Origin: Terriglobia bacterium
GTDB lineage: Bacteria; Acidobacteriota; Terriglobia; JAJPHL01
DNA length: 54,915 nucleotides
NCBI GenBank assembly: GCA_021325275.1
Contig: JAJPHL010000035.1
Location: forward strand, 1-54,915
Direction of reading: 5' to 3'
Each line of letters begins with the position of its first letter. Positions within the stretch are counted from its first letter, which is position 1. The position numbers and the translations under genes are program-made. The notes under the pieces are model-generated. The model ran no database searches. It worked only from the letters and a program-made list of their open reading frames with translations, and was not told where the DNA came from. This document shows, piece by piece, positions 35,291 to 44,968 of this stretch.

Positions 35291-35539
35291 CTGCGGCGTC
35301 GATCAAGGCCAGTCCGTCCCCCTGGCTTTTTGGGGAATGCAGTTAGGCTCGGCCTTTGTTACATGTGTAAGGGCTCGCCAAACATTTTCAACAGCCATCT
35401 GAGGTGCGGGAACCGCAGGAAATTGGCTCTCGCGCCTCGTGCCCCCGTCGGCGCAGGAGTCTGAACGTTCTGCTCTGTTCATCTCTGGTTTAGTTAGCAA
35501 CCCTTAGAATCTGGACGTGGACCACGTGAAGGGAGCTCC

Positions 35540-36628
35540 TTGCGCGATACTCTTCTGAAAATTCACCGCTACGTAGCGTTGGGCGTCAGTCTGATCCTGC
35601 TGGTCGTTGGAACGACCGGATGTTTGTTGGTTTTTGAGCTCCGTATGGATCGCTGGCTGGATCCCGACGTTTCCTATGCCGCGTCGCAGGCCCCGCCGAT
35701 TCCCATCGCTCAGGTTCTGGCTTCGGTTGAAGGCAAATTTCCCGGCCAGAAGATTACGGAGATCAACCCGGGCGCCCCGGGTGAGTCCACCATGGTCCGG
35801 ACGAGCGGCGGCCTACGCGTGTTCGTAGATGGGTCTGGCAAAATATTGGGAACACGGACGGGAGAGCCGCTGTCATTCTGGGTGCGACACGTTCACCGCG
35901 AATTGATAGGCGGCAAAGCGGGAGCCTTCATCGTCAACATCGCCTCGGCTCTGTTGGTCCTCCAAAGCCTGTCCGGGTTGTACTTGTGGTGGCCCCTTAA
36001 ACGCGTGGGAGTGAAGTGGGACGCGTCATGGACCAGAGTCAATTTCGACCTTCATCACGCGGTGGGATTTTTTTCCAGCGCGCTGGTTTGCGTCATTGCG
36101 GTGACCGGTCTCATCAAGGCCTACGGCGACCAATTGCAGCCCTTCTTCGATCGCGTCACAAACTCTCCGGCCATGACGCGCGCACTCTCCTCGAAGCGGC
36201 CGGCCGGCACGACCGTTTCCCGAATCACCGTGGATGACGCCGTGGCGTCGGCCAAGTCGCAGCTTCCGGGCGCGGCGATCGGCCGCATCGCGCCGCCGAA
36301 AGGCAAGGACGGTTCGTGGGTGGTGACGATGAAGTTTCCCGGCGATTCCACCGCACCAGGACGAAGCTGGGTAGTGGTGGATCAATACAGCGGGCAACCG
36401 CTGGCGACGCTCGACTCCCGGACGGCGCCGCTGGGCAGCCGGATTCCCATTGTCAATCGGGCGATTCACGTCGGCGGGCTGTACGGATGGCCGTCGCGTC
36501 TGCTCGCGTTTCTCACCAGTTTGGCTGTGCTGATTCAAACCATCAGCGGATTCTGGATGTGGTGGCGCAAGCGCGCCACGCAACCGGTGGAAGCCCGTGT
36601 CGTCCGTCCCGCCGAGGTGAACGTGTGA
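35540..36628 (+). CDS. PepSY-associated membrane protein
   Basis: 362 residues from a TTG with GGGAG upstream. Four membrane segments: VALGVSLILLVVGTTGCLLVFE, AGAFIVNIASALLVLQSLSGLYLWW, AVGFFSSALVCVIAVTGLIKAYG and LLAFLTSLAVLIQTISGFWMWW, with the conserved HRY, VRHVHREL, LHHAVG and His-Val-Gly residues of PepSY_TM proteins. These include iron/siderophore reductases, and the His pairs could hold heme. Starts a three-gene plus-strand unit. Confidence 0.87.
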   Translation: MRDTLLKIHRYVALGVSLILLVVGTTGCLLVFELRMDRWLDPDVSYAASQAPPIPIAQVLASVEGKFPGQKITEINPGAPGESTMVRTSGGLRVFVDGSGKILGTRTGEPLSFWVRHVHRELIGGKAGAFIVNIASALLVLQSLSGLYLWWPLKRVGVKWDASWTRVNFDLHHAVGFFSSALVCVIAVTGLIKAYGDQLQPFFDRVTNSPAMTRALSSKRPAGTTVSRITVDDAVASAKSQLPGAAIGRIAPPKGKDGSWVVTMKFPGDSTAPGRSWVVVDQYSGQPLATLDSRTAPLGSRIPIVNRAIHVGGLYGWPSRLLAFLTSLAVLIQTISGFWMWWRKRATQPVEARVVRPAEVNV

Positions 36629-37389
36629 GATCGCTCTACTTCGCACTGGCCTTTCCCGCGCTACTCTTTTTCCAGGCGCAACTGAACGGGTCTCAGGAGC
36701 AACCGAACGGGCCGACGAGTCTGGTGATCTCCTATCGCGCCAAACCGGAGTTGCGCGCGAAATTCCTGGAATACATGGAAACGTCGGGCGTTGCTCAGTT
36801 TGAAAAATGGAAGCAGGCCGCGGTCTATCGCGACTACCAAATCCTCTACAGCGCCTACGCCGCGGGAAGCGCCTGGGACCTGGCGGTGATCCTGAACTTC
36901 GACCATTATTCCGATACCGAACGCTGGCAGGAAATCGAGAAACACTGGCCCGGCGGGCTCTCTCCGGAAGCGCTAGCCATGGCCGCGCCGCAAAGCTCCA
37001 CGCTCGCCGATTTGGTGGCGCACGCGGACGGAAAGCGCGACACGTCCAAAGCTGTCTACATGCTGCTGCGCTACGAAGTGCTGGTGGATGCGGGGCGATA
37101 TCTCAAGTACGTGGACGGCTATGTTGCGCCACAGTTCAAAGGATGGCTGCGCGAAGGCGCGCTCACCGGATATTGGATCTATGTGCCGCAAAACCCCGGC
37201 GGTCCGTGGTCCGCGTTCATGGTGCTGGAATACGCCGACAGTCAGGCGTTGGGCCGTCGCGAGGTTGTGAAGAACAAGGTGCGCGCGGAGCTTGCGGCCG
37301 GCGACCCCGTGTGGAAAGCCTTCAGCGACGACAAGACGGCCGTGCGCAAGGAACTGGAAGCGTCCGTATACCGTGCGATTCGTCATTAG
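36625..37389 (+). CDS. Secreted hypothetical protein coupled to the PepSY gene
   Basis: 254 residues from a GTG that overlaps the PepSY stop by four bases. Signal peptide MRSLYFALAFPALLFFQAQ. Two similar halves, each with an aromatic strand/helix unit: SLVISYRAKPELRAKFLEYMETSGVAQFEKWKQ and AVYMLLRYEVLVDAGRYLKYVDGYVAPQFKGWLRE. This suggests a duplicated ferredoxin-like (dimeric alpha/beta barrel, NIPSNAP-like) fold. Function unknown. Confidence 0.75.
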   Translation: MRSLYFALAFPALLFFQAQLNGSQEQPNGPTSLVISYRAKPELRAKFLEYMETSGVAQFEKWKQAAVYRDYQILYSAYAAGSAWDLAVILNFDHYSDTERWQEIEKHWPGGLSPEALAMAAPQSSTLADLVAHADGKRDTSKAVYMLLRYEVLVDAGRYLKYVDGYVAPQFKGWLREGALTGYWIYVPQNPGGPWSAFMVLEYADSQALGRREVVKNKVRAELAAGDPVWKAFSDDKTAVRKELEASVYRAIRH

Positions 37390-37433
37390 CGTTTCATCGT
37401 GGGTTTATCTTGAGCAGGATATAAACGGTGCCC

Positions 37434-37931
37434 ATGAGAAAACTCCTTGGAACTATTGCGATCCTCAGCTTGACCCTGTTGGCGCTGAACCTCATGGCGG
37501 AAGACGCGCCGAATCCGAAATATGCTCCCGCACAAGCCATCGCCGACAAAGTGGTGAAGGACCATCCTGAGGTGCTGGTCATCGCCATGCACGTCACGCC
37601 GCCCGGCGGCAAGGAGAACGTGATCGTGGCGTCGCGCTTCACCACCGCGCCCGGCAAAACCGAAATCCAGCGCATAGGTAAAGTGGCCGACGAAGATGAC
37701 ATGCGCGTGGTCAAGACGGGCAAGGCCAATCTGGAAGTGAATAAGACCGGCGATCGCTTCGAGGTGGAAGCCGCCATGCTCGACGGCGCGGGCAAGATCG
37801 TGGGCGCGGTGGGAATCGTGTTTCCCTACAAGGTGGGCGACGACAAGAAGGCGCTGGAAAAGAAAGGCCTGGCCATCCGCGACGAAATTCGCAAGCAGAC
37901 GCCGACTCTCGCCGCCTTATTTGCGAAGTAG
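37434..37931 (+). CDS. Small secreted protein, paralogue of 44448-44960
   Basis: 165 residues from the ATG at 37434. Signal peptide KLLGTIAILSLTLLALNLMA. The mature part shares with the protein at 44448 the blocks KHPE/DVL-like VxxxHPEVLVIAMHVTPPGG, RIGKVADEDDMRVVKTGKANLEVNK and DRFEVEAAMLDGAGKIVGAVGIVFPYKVGDD. No catalytic motif; a PAS/cache-like sensor fold is possible from the strand pattern but not shown. Third gene of the PepSY unit, convergent with the response regulator. Confidence 0.78.
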   Translation: MRKLLGTIAILSLTLLALNLMAEDAPNPKYAPAQAIADKVVKDHPEVLVIAMHVTPPGGKENVIVASRFTTAPGKTEIQRIGKVADEDDMRVVKTGKANLEVNKTGDRFEVEAAMLDGAGKIVGAVGIVFPYKVGDDKKALEKKGLAIRDEIRKQTPTLAALFAK

Positions 37932-37932
37932 G

Positions 37933-38667
37933 TTAGTCCTCGGCCACGCCATCGGCGCAAAGCATGTATCCTTCGCCACGACGCGTGCGCAGCAATGGTG
38001 GATCGAAGCCGGTGTCCACCTTGCGGCGCAGACGGCGGATGTAGACCTCGATCAAATTGGAACAAGGATCGTAGGCTTCGTCCCAAACGTGTTCGGAAAT
38101 CTCCTCGCGATTTACCAACTCGCCGGCGCGCCGCGCCAGGTATTCCAACAACGCGTATTCTTTTGCGGTCAAATTGATCCGCTTTCCCGCGCGACTTACT
38201 TTGCGGGCCCGCACTTCGATGCGCAGATCTCCCACTTCGATTGTCTCCACGTGCGGCGTAGGTCCACGGCGCAGCAGCGCGCGCACGCGAGCCAGCAATT
38301 CGCGATACTCGAAGGGTTTGATCAGGTAGTCGTCGGCGCCGGCGTCCAATCCGGTGATGCGATCATCCACGCCGTCGCGGGCCGTCAACATCAGCACAGG
38401 AGTGTTCGATCCGGCGGCGCGAATTTCCTGGCAAACTTTGATGCCGCTTTTCCGCGGAAGCATCAGGTCAAGGATGATCAAGTCGTAGGGAGTGACGGCG
38501 GCCTTGAACTCGGCCTCTTCGCCGTCGCCGGCGACGTCCACGGCATAGCTCTGTTCGCGCAGCCCTTGGGACAACATTCGGGCTGCTGCCAACTCATCTT
38601 CCGCAAGCAGAATTCGCAAGGCGCCTTCCTTGCGGGGCATTGTAGCAGGTTGCGGAGGGGATTGCAT
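37933..38667 (-). CDS. OmpR/PhoB-family response regulator
   Basis: 244 residues; ATG at 38667 with GAGGT upstream. Receiver: acidic pair in LLAEDE, phospho-acceptor Asp67 in LIILDLMLP, Thr in LMLTARD, Lys in LIKPFEYREL. C-terminal winged helix INLTAKEYALLEYLARRAGELVNREEISEHVW ... NLIEVYIRRLRRKV. No kinase adjoins it; the only histidine kinase in the window is at 49447-50868. Lies 104 bases downstream of the MFS gene on the same strand and may be co-transcribed with the transport locus. Confidence 0.95.
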   Translation of the reverse strand: MQSPPQPATMPRKEGALRILLAEDELAAARMLSQGLREQSYAVDVAGDGEEAEFKAAVTPYDLIILDLMLPRKSGIKVCQEIRAAGSNTPVLMLTARDGVDDRITGLDAGADDYLIKPFEYRELLARVRALLRRGPTPHVETIEVGDLRIEVRARKVSRAGKRINLTAKEYALLEYLARRAGELVNREEISEHVWDEAYDPCSNLIEVYIRRLRRKVDTGFDPPLLRTRRGEGYMLCADGVAED

Positions 38668-38771
38668 GAGTGTTTACCTCGCGCTTTTTAACATCGATAC
38701 ACCGGATGCACAGGAGGAAATGAACACCGCGTCCCATCCTGTACATCCTGTCGGTCGATGTGAAGAACCCG

Positions 38772-40070
38772 TCACGCCGGTTCCGCGACGGCCGAAGGCG
38801 CTGCTTCACGCGATGAACCGTTCGACGACCACAATGTGGCGATCAGCCCAACGGCCGCGGCGCACGACAGCCACACGCCGGGCATCGCTTTGTTGTGCGT
38901 CGCTTCAATCAAATAAGTGGCGATGGCCGGCGTGAATCCGCCGAACAGGGCCGTCGCGAGGCTATAGGCCAGCGAAAATCCGGAGGCGCGCACGTCCGGC
39001 GGCATGATCTCGGTCAGGTAGACGACCATCGCGCCGTTGTAACTGCCGTAGATGAAGGAGAGCCACAACTCTACCATCAGCAAACGCGAGAAAGACGCGC
39101 TGGCCACCAACCACAGCAGCGCCGGATACGCAGTCAACAGCGCCAGCACCGTAAAGGCGATCAATAACGGACGACGGCCCACTTTGTCAGAGAGCGCGCC
39201 CATCAACGGCAACCAGATGAAGTTTGAGATGCCCACGCAGAGCGTCACGATCAAATTATCCTTATCGGCCAAGTGCAACGCGGTCTTTCCAAACGTGGGT
39301 GTGTAGGCGGTGATGAAGTAGAACGACACGGTAGTCATAGTAACCAGCATCGTTCCCATCAGCACCAGTCTCCAGTTGGCCGCGACAGAGCGGAAAATCT
39401 CCGAGGTCCCGGGATGACGCTTGCGCGACTGAAATTCATCGGTTTCCGCGAGTGACCGGCGAATCAGGAAGAGAAACGGAATGATCAGGCAACCCACCAG
39501 CAAAGGGATCCGCCAACCGAAGTCGTCCATTTGGCCCTTGTTCAATTGGGAGTTTAGGAGCACTCCCAGCAAGGCCGCAAAAACCACCGCCAACTGCTGG
39601 CTGGCCGATTGCCAGGCCACGTAGAATCCCTTGTGACCGGGAGTCGCGATCTCCGAAAGGTAAACCGAGACTCCACCCAACTCCACGCCTGCGGAAAATC
39701 CTTGTACCAAACGCCCGGCCAACACCAAGACCGGCGCGGCGATGCCGATGGCGGCATAACCAGGTACGCAGGCAATGGAGATGGTGCCGATCGACATCAG
39801 CCCCAACGTCAGAATCAATCCGGCGCGGCGGCCGCGTTTGTCGATGTACGCGCCCAGAATCAACGCGCCGAGCGGGCGCATCAGGAAGCCCGCACCAAAG
39901 GTCATCAGCGCCAGCATCAGCGAAGCGAATTCGCTGCCCTTGGGAAAAAAAGTGCGTCCGATGGCCGCGGCATAGTAGCCGAAGACCATGAAGTCGTACA
40001 TCTCCAGAAAATTGCCGGAGGCAACCCGGATGACGTTTTTGATTTTGTTTCTGCGTGCTTCTGACGTCAC
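38772..40070 (-). CDS. MFS metabolite:proton symporter (citrate/tricarballylate-like)
   Basis: 432 residues from a GTG with AGGAA upstream. Twelve membrane segments. MFS signatures [21 protein letters not shown] in loop 2-3 and [15 protein letters not shown] in loop 8-9; N-terminal [22 protein letters not shown] matches the citrate/ketoglutarate/proline symporter group (CitA, TcuC, KgtP). Third gene after the TonB receptor and propeller genes, with a 25-base gap, which suggests it completes an outer-to-inner membrane uptake route. Substrate assignment is tentative. Confidence 0.85.
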   Translation of the reverse strand: MTSEARRNKIKNVIRVASGNFLEMYDFMVFGYYAAAIGRTFFPKGSEFASLMLALMTFGAGFLMRPLGALILGAYIDKRGRRAGLILTLGLMSIGTISIACVPGYAAIGIAAPVLVLAGRLVQGFSAGVELGGVSVYLSEIATPGHKGFYVAWQSASQQLAVVFAALLGVLLNSQLNKGQMDDFGWRIPLLVGCLIIPFLFLIRRSLAETDEFQSRKRHPGTSEIFRSVAANWRLVLMGTMLVTMTTVSFYFITAYTPTFGKTALHLADKDNLIVTLCVGISNFIWLPLMGALSDKVGRRPLLIAFTVLALLTAYPALLWLVASASFSRLLMVELWLSFIYGSYNGAMVVYLTEIMPPDVRASGFSLAYSLATALFGGFTPAIATYLIEATHNKAMPGVWLSCAAAVGLIATLWSSNGSSREAAPSAVAEPA

Positions 40071-40095
40071 AATTTCCTCGCTTTACTCTTTCAAC

Positions 40096-41121
40096 TTATT
40101 TTCCCACCACCAACACGACGAACGGCCCAGGCTTGTACATACCGCGCTTCGCGCTGGGCGGTCCTGTCGCCGTGGAAGGCACGCCTTCCGCGGTCGGCAG
40201 GAAGATGCGTCCGCCCGCGGCGTCCAATGCATGGGTTTTGGCGCCGCGTTGCGTGGCGATCGTGTCCACTAGCGTGAACTTGTCGGCGGAATCTTCATGG
40301 ACCACAAAGAGCTTGCCGTCGCCCGTGGAAGTGTAAGCGAGTTTCTTGGCCGGATCGAAACTGGTCGCGTCGACGTGCTCGCCGATGGGGAACGTAGTGA
40401 CTACCGCGCCGGAATCAGCGTTCAATACCAGCAGCTTCTTGTTCCCGCATCCGATAAAGAGGCGACGCGTCTCGCGATCCATGGCCATACTCGACGGCTC
40501 GTCGCATCCCGCCAGCTTGAAGCGCTTTTTCACGGCCATCGCTTTGGGATCCACCATCAGCGTTTCGTTCTTGTCCTCGAGATTGACCCACACCGTCCCT
40601 TTGCCGTCGCCGGCGATATATTCCGGCGCGCCGCCCAGCGCGATCGGACCCACGGAGCGGGCGTTGTTGGGATTCGCGAATGGATCGATCACGGTCATGT
40701 CGTTGCTGTCGCCATTCGACACCAGCACGCGGCGCGATCCTTCGTCGTAGACAATCGCATCTGGCTTGGTGCCGGTCGGGACATGGCCGACGACCTTTAG
40801 CGTCTTCAGATCGAACTCGATGGCCGAGTTGATTCCGTCGGCGGAAATGTAGCCCTTGCCCGCTTCCGGAACCAGCGCGATGCCATGCACTCCGGGCGTC
40901 TTGGGAATTTCACCGACGATTTTTCCCGACGAGGCGTCCAACACATTGACCGTGGTTTGATGAGCGACGAACAGCCGCCCACCCGTCGCGTCGTAGGTGA
41001 TGTAGTCCCAAGTGCCTTCACCGGGAACCGGAAACTTCTTGCTCAGTTTCAGGCCGGTCTCTGCCGCGTAAGCAACTGCGGCCAGGATCACCAACAGAAT
41101 CAATTGTCGAAAACGAATCAT
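40096..41121 (-). CDS. Secreted YncE-like seven-bladed beta-propeller protein
   Basis: 341 residues. Signal peptide LILLVILAAVAYAAE. Repeats of the YVTN/YncE type: DYITYDATGGRLFVAHQTTVNVLDASSGKIVGEIP, FDLKTLKVVGHVPTGTKPDAIVYDEGSRRVLVSNG, MAMDRETRRLFIGCGNKKLLVLNADSGAVVTTFP. Periplasmic; such proteins often accompany TonB receptors. Between the receptor gene (11-base gap) and the MFS gene. Confidence 0.87.
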   Translation of the reverse strand: MIRFRQLILLVILAAVAYAAETGLKLSKKFPVPGEGTWDYITYDATGGRLFVAHQTTVNVLDASSGKIVGEIPKTPGVHGIALVPEAGKGYISADGINSAIEFDLKTLKVVGHVPTGTKPDAIVYDEGSRRVLVSNGDSNDMTVIDPFANPNNARSVGPIALGGAPEYIAGDGKGTVWVNLEDKNETLMVDPKAMAVKKRFKLAGCDEPSSMAMDRETRRLFIGCGNKKLLVLNADSGAVVTTFPIGEHVDATSFDPAKKLAYTSTGDGKLFVVHEDSADKFTLVDTIATQRGAKTHALDAAGGRIFLPTAEGVPSTATGPPSAKRGMYKPGPFVVLVVGK

Positions 41122-41132
41122 GAGCTAATCCT

Positions 41133-44100
41133 CTAGAAAAAGATTTTCAAGGCAAACTGGATCTGCCGGGAAGTGGTGGACGTTGAGTTCAGGAATCCCG
41201 CTGACGCGATCGGGTTCAGCACCGCCGTCGCGCCTTTTCCAGACAAGCCGAACAACTGCGCGCTGGCCGCGGTGGGCGGGCTGAAGTTGGTGTGATTCAC
41301 AATGTTGAACATCTCGGCGCGGAACTGGATGCGGAACTGCTCGGAAACCTTCGGCACCGCAATGTTCTTCACCATCGACCAATCCAGATTCATCAGTCCC
41401 GGCCCGACAATTTCATTGCGTCCGCCATCGCCCAAGCGGGTGATCGGCGTGGGCGCGGCGAAGCACTGGAGTTTGATGTAGCTCGTGGGGTTGCCGGGAT
41501 TCACCGGATTCCCGCAACCCGGTGAGTTCAGACGGTCGGGGAAGTCGTACGGCACGCTGCTGTTCAATCCCAGGGCGTCGCCGGAGATGGCCGCGGTGAA
41601 CGGCAAGCCGTCCGATACTTGCAGGATCGTGCTGAATTGCCAACCGCGCTCCAGCCAGTTGAGCGGCTTCACCGTCGTCTTCCATTCGGGAACTTCCCAA
41701 ATGCCGTTGATGGTGGCGATTCGGCCGTCATTGAAATCGGAGGGCGCCTTGCGTAGGTGCGAATCGAAAATCGGCAAGCTCGAGACGCTGTTGGTGTACG
41801 CGGTTTGGATCGACGCCGAAGACGTATCCAGACTCTTCGACCACGTGTAGGCGCCCTGCACCTGCCAGCCGTGCGCCAGGCGCTTCTGCACGCGCATTCG
41901 CAACGCATCGTAGGTGGACGATACTTGCCAGAACAGCGCCGTGACGTTGCCGACAGTCGGCAGCGGCTTGGTCCCGCTGCCTTGCGGCAGCGGCCAGACG
42001 TAGCCCGCCGGCGTGAGCGTCGGCTGGACGTCGTTAATGTCGCTCGAAATGAACGGCGAGTGGACGCCGTGCGAACCGGCATAAGCCACTTCCACGATCA
42101 AGTCCTGCTTCAGGGCGTGTTGAATATTGAAGTTCCACTGCTGCACGTAATTCAGTTTGGGATTCTGCTCGATGAAAGCCGTGCGCAACGCGCCCGCGGC
42201 CACCGAGGCATAGAGATTGTTGGGAAACGATCCCGTTCCCAGCGTAGTGCTCGATCCTTGTTCCAGATAGGGAGCCGAAAGCGAGGACAGCAGCGACATT
42301 TCGTAGGTCAACGGCAGGGAATCGTAGATTCCAAAACCGCCCCGGAAAACCGTTTTGCCGCTGCTGAACGGCGTCCACGCAAAGCCGACGCGCGGCGAGA
42401 AATCGAGCTTCGTCGGATTGTTGAAATACGGCGATCCAATGTGAATCACCGGCGAACTGAGCGTGGTCAGCGTCGCCAGCCGGTTGTGCTCTTCGGTGGG
42501 CACGCTGGCCATCTCGTAACGGATTCCAAGATTCAGCGTCAAGTTGTGGCGTACGCGCCAGTCGTCTTGCAGGTAAGCGCCGAAGATGGACTGCCGTTGT
42601 CCCAGTGGAGTGCCGGTGCCGGGGACGTTGGCCGAAAAACCGGTGGGCTGATTTTGCAAGAACCCCGCGATGGAACCAAAGGTCGCCGTACCGTTGGAAG
42701 CGCCCGCGCCTTGGGCGTTGGAATAGAGACGCTCAAAACCCGCGCCCATCTTCAGCGAGTGGCTGCCGCGGGTCATGGAAAGATCGTCGTAGGCTTGGTA
42801 GGAGGTGTAGTTGAAGTGATAATCGCCGATCGCTCCCACGCCGCCGAGGAAGAGCGTGTACCCGCCGATGTTGATTTGCCCCAAGTTGCGGCCGGGCACG
42901 AATCCCAGCGAGGGATCGGACGCCGCTGGGTTGATCGCGGCGATGGACGCCACCTGCTCGGCGACCACGCGGTTCACGCCAATCCGCGCGAAGTTGATCA
43001 CAGTCGGCGAGAAGATGTGGCTCTCTTCGATATTGGCGGTTTGGCGGCGCGACAACGTGCCATCGAGCACGAAGTCGTAGGCGTCCGGCCCGTTTGTGTC
43101 GCCCCGGTCGATCAAGTAGGTTCCGTGCACCAAGTCCTTGTCGGAAAAACGGTGATCCAATCGAGTAGTGAAGAAATTCTCGTGGGTGATGTTCTCCGCG
43201 CTGAAGGCAAAAGTGCCCGCATCACCTTTCGTTCCGGAGTTGGGCAGCGGAAAGAGAGCCAGATAAGGCGCCACCTTCGGATCCACCTTCACCGTTCCGG
43301 CCACCAGGATTCCATTGTGCGCGTTGGCGGAAGGCACCGTATCAACCGTGCTGACACCCAAACCTTGTTGCACTCCTTCATAGTCCAAGAAGAAGAACGT
43401 GCGATCGCTGTGGATCGGACCACCGACCGATCCTCCGAACTGATTCCGCTTGAAGGGCGGAATGACCGCGGGATCGAAAAAATTGCGCGCATCCAGCGCG
43501 CTGTTGCGGAAAAACTCGTAGCCCGATCCATGAAACTGGTCGGTACCCGATCGGGTGACCGCGTTGATGACGCCGCCCGACGTTTTGCCATAATCGGCTG
43601 GCGCGTTGCTGGTGACCACCGAAAATTCCTGGATCGCATCCACACCCAAGCTCACGCCCAGGACGCTGGCCGGTCCACTGCCGGCATAGTCGTTAAGGCT
43701 GACGCCATCGAGACGATAGTTGTTCTGCTCCGGCCGGTTTCCGCCGATCGACATCATCTGTCCCAAGCCACGATTGCCGCGCGTGTTGGCGAGTCCCGCG
43801 CCGACAGCGGCCTCGGTGCGAATAATCGCGACTCCGGGTTGCAATGCCGCAAGGCTGGTCCAGTCGCGGCCATTCAAAGGAAGTTCGCGAACCGTTTGGC
43901 CATTGTTGACCGCGCCGATGTCGGACGACGCCGTCTCTACAACGGGGGCGTCCCCCCGCACCTCTACTTTCTGCTCGGTTGCACCGAGGCTGAGTTGGAC
44001 ATCGATCACCACCGAAGCTCCTACTTCGATCAAGATTCCGGGATGCTCCGTGGTCGAGAAGCCGTGCATCTGCACGGTCAGGCGGTAGGTGCCGGGCGTC

Positions 44101-44306
44101 AGATTGGGCGCGCTGTACAAACCTGACGAACTGGACTCCACGTGGCGAACTTCATGGGTGTCCATCTTCTCAATGGTGATGGCCGCTCCTGCCACCGCCG
44201 CACCTGTGGGATCGGTGACGGTTCCCGACAACGAACCTCCCGAAAGTTGCGCCGCCGCCGCGGACGCGACTAAAAGCAAGGCCAATGGCAAAGTGAATCG
44301 CAACAT
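41133..44306 (-). CDS. TonB-dependent outer-membrane receptor with carboxypeptidase-regulatory-like domain
   Basis: 1057 residues from the ATG at 44306 (a TTG at 44321 also fits). Signal peptide LPLALLLVASAAAAQ, then the Ig-like regulatory domain LSGTVTDPTGAAVAGAAITIEKM, plug (ELPLNGRDWTSLAALQPGVAII ... VNAVTRSGTDQFHGSGYEFFRN) and a ~750-residue barrel ending in SRQIQFALKIFF. Typical acidobacterial OmpA/SusC-like importer of complex ligands. First gene of the receptor-propeller-MFS unit. The decayed relative lies at 7367-8180. Confidence 0.93.
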   Translation of the reverse strand: MLRFTLPLALLLVASAAAAQLSGGSLSGTVTDPTGAAVAGAAITIEKMDTHEVRHVESSSSGLYSAPNLTPGTYRLTVQMHGFSTTEHPGILIEVGASVVIDVQLSLGATEQKVEVRGDAPVVETASSDIGAVNNGQTVRELPLNGRDWTSLAALQPGVAIIRTEAAVGAGLANTRGNRGLGQMMSIGGNRPEQNNYRLDGVSLNDYAGSGPASVLGVSLGVDAIQEFSVVTSNAPADYGKTSGGVINAVTRSGTDQFHGSGYEFFRNSALDARNFFDPAVIPPFKRNQFGGSVGGPIHSDRTFFFLDYEGVQQGLGVSTVDTVPSANAHNGILVAGTVKVDPKVAPYLALFPLPNSGTKGDAGTFAFSAENITHENFFTTRLDHRFSDKDLVHGTYLIDRGDTNGPDAYDFVLDGTLSRRQTANIEESHIFSPTVINFARIGVNRVVAEQVASIAAINPAASDPSLGFVPGRNLGQINIGGYTLFLGGVGAIGDYHFNYTSYQAYDDLSMTRGSHSLKMGAGFERLYSNAQGAGASNGTATFGSIAGFLQNQPTGFSANVPGTGTPLGQRQSIFGAYLQDDWRVRHNLTLNLGIRYEMASVPTEEHNRLATLTTLSSPVIHIGSPYFNNPTKLDFSPRVGFAWTPFSSGKTVFRGGFGIYDSLPLTYEMSLLSSLSAPYLEQGSSTTLGTGSFPNNLYASVAAGALRTAFIEQNPKLNYVQQWNFNIQHALKQDLIVEVAYAGSHGVHSPFISSDINDVQPTLTPAGYVWPLPQGSGTKPLPTVGNVTALFWQVSSTYDALRMRVQKRLAHGWQVQGAYTWSKSLDTSSASIQTAYTNSVSSLPIFDSHLRKAPSDFNDGRIATINGIWEVPEWKTTVKPLNWLERGWQFSTILQVSDGLPFTAAISGDALGLNSSVPYDFPDRLNSPGCGNPVNPGNPTSYIKLQCFAAPTPITRLGDGGRNEIVGPGLMNLDWSMVKNIAVPKVSEQFRIQFRAEMFNIVNHTNFSPPTAASAQLFGLSGKGATAVLNPIASAGFLNSTSTTSRQIQFALKIFF

Positions 44307-44447
44307 ATCTTGAACCCCCAAGCATCGTTGATCGGGCCTGATTGTAAGTGAGCCAAGCTGAACGCAAGATGAATCGAAGCCGGCCGGAAGTTCATATTGG
44401 GTTCATGTCCTCCCTGTTACCTTGGGCGTCCGGAGAACCGTCACCCT

Positions 44448-44960
44448 ATGAAAACCGTTGTTTCGTCGTTGCTGACCGGGCTTTTGGCCGCCGCTCTCGC
44501 GGGACAAACCAAGGCGCCGGAGACCAAATCCGCGCCGAAAGCCGCAGCCGCCACATGGAAGCCGGCGGGCAAGATCTACGCCCAAAAGCTGGTGGAAGAT
44601 GCTCTCGAAAAACATCCCGACTTGTTGATCTTCGTCTTTCACGTCACGCCTCCCGGAAAAACCACCAACGTGATCATCGCCTCCAACATCGGTCGCATTG
44701 GCAAAGTCGGCGACGAAGACGATCTGCGCGTGATCAATACCGGCAAGCCCAACCTGGAAGTGAATACCTACGGCGATCACTTCGAAGTGGAAATGGCCGA
44801 AAAAGACTCGGCCGGCAAGACGATCGGCGCGCTGGCCGCGGTGTTCGCCTACAAAGACGGCGACGACAAAGAGAAACTGCATCAGAAAGCCGAAGCGATC
44901 CTTGCGGAGATCGAGAAACAAGCGCCTACCAAAGCCAAGCTGTTTGCACCTGTCAAATAG
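44448..44960 (+). CDS. Small secreted protein, paralogue of 37434-37931
   Basis: 170 residues from the ATG at 44448. Signal peptide SSLLTGLLAAALAGQ, then a Lys/Ala-rich linker and the shared core (KHPDLLIFVFHVTPPGK; RIGKVGDEDDLRVINTGKPNLEVN; GDHFEVEMAEKDSAGKTIGALAAVFAYKDGDD). Eight bases before the PstS-like gene, with which it is surely co-transcribed. Divergent from the TonB receptor. Function unknown. Confidence 0.82.
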   Translation: MKTVVSSLLTGLLAAALAGQTKAPETKSAPKAAAATWKPAGKIYAQKLVEDALEKHPDLLIFVFHVTPPGKTTNVIIASNIGRIGKVGDEDDLRVINTGKPNLEVNTYGDHFEVEMAEKDSAGKTIGALAAVFAYKDGDDKEKLHQKAEAILAEIEKQAPTKAKLFAPVK

Positions 44961-44968
44961 GGGAGACC

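Noticed and set aside
41757-44126. 789-codon open frame on the plus strand opposite the TonB receptor
   Set aside because: Arg/Gln/Val-rich shadow without motifs; the receptor frame has signal peptide, plug and barrel.
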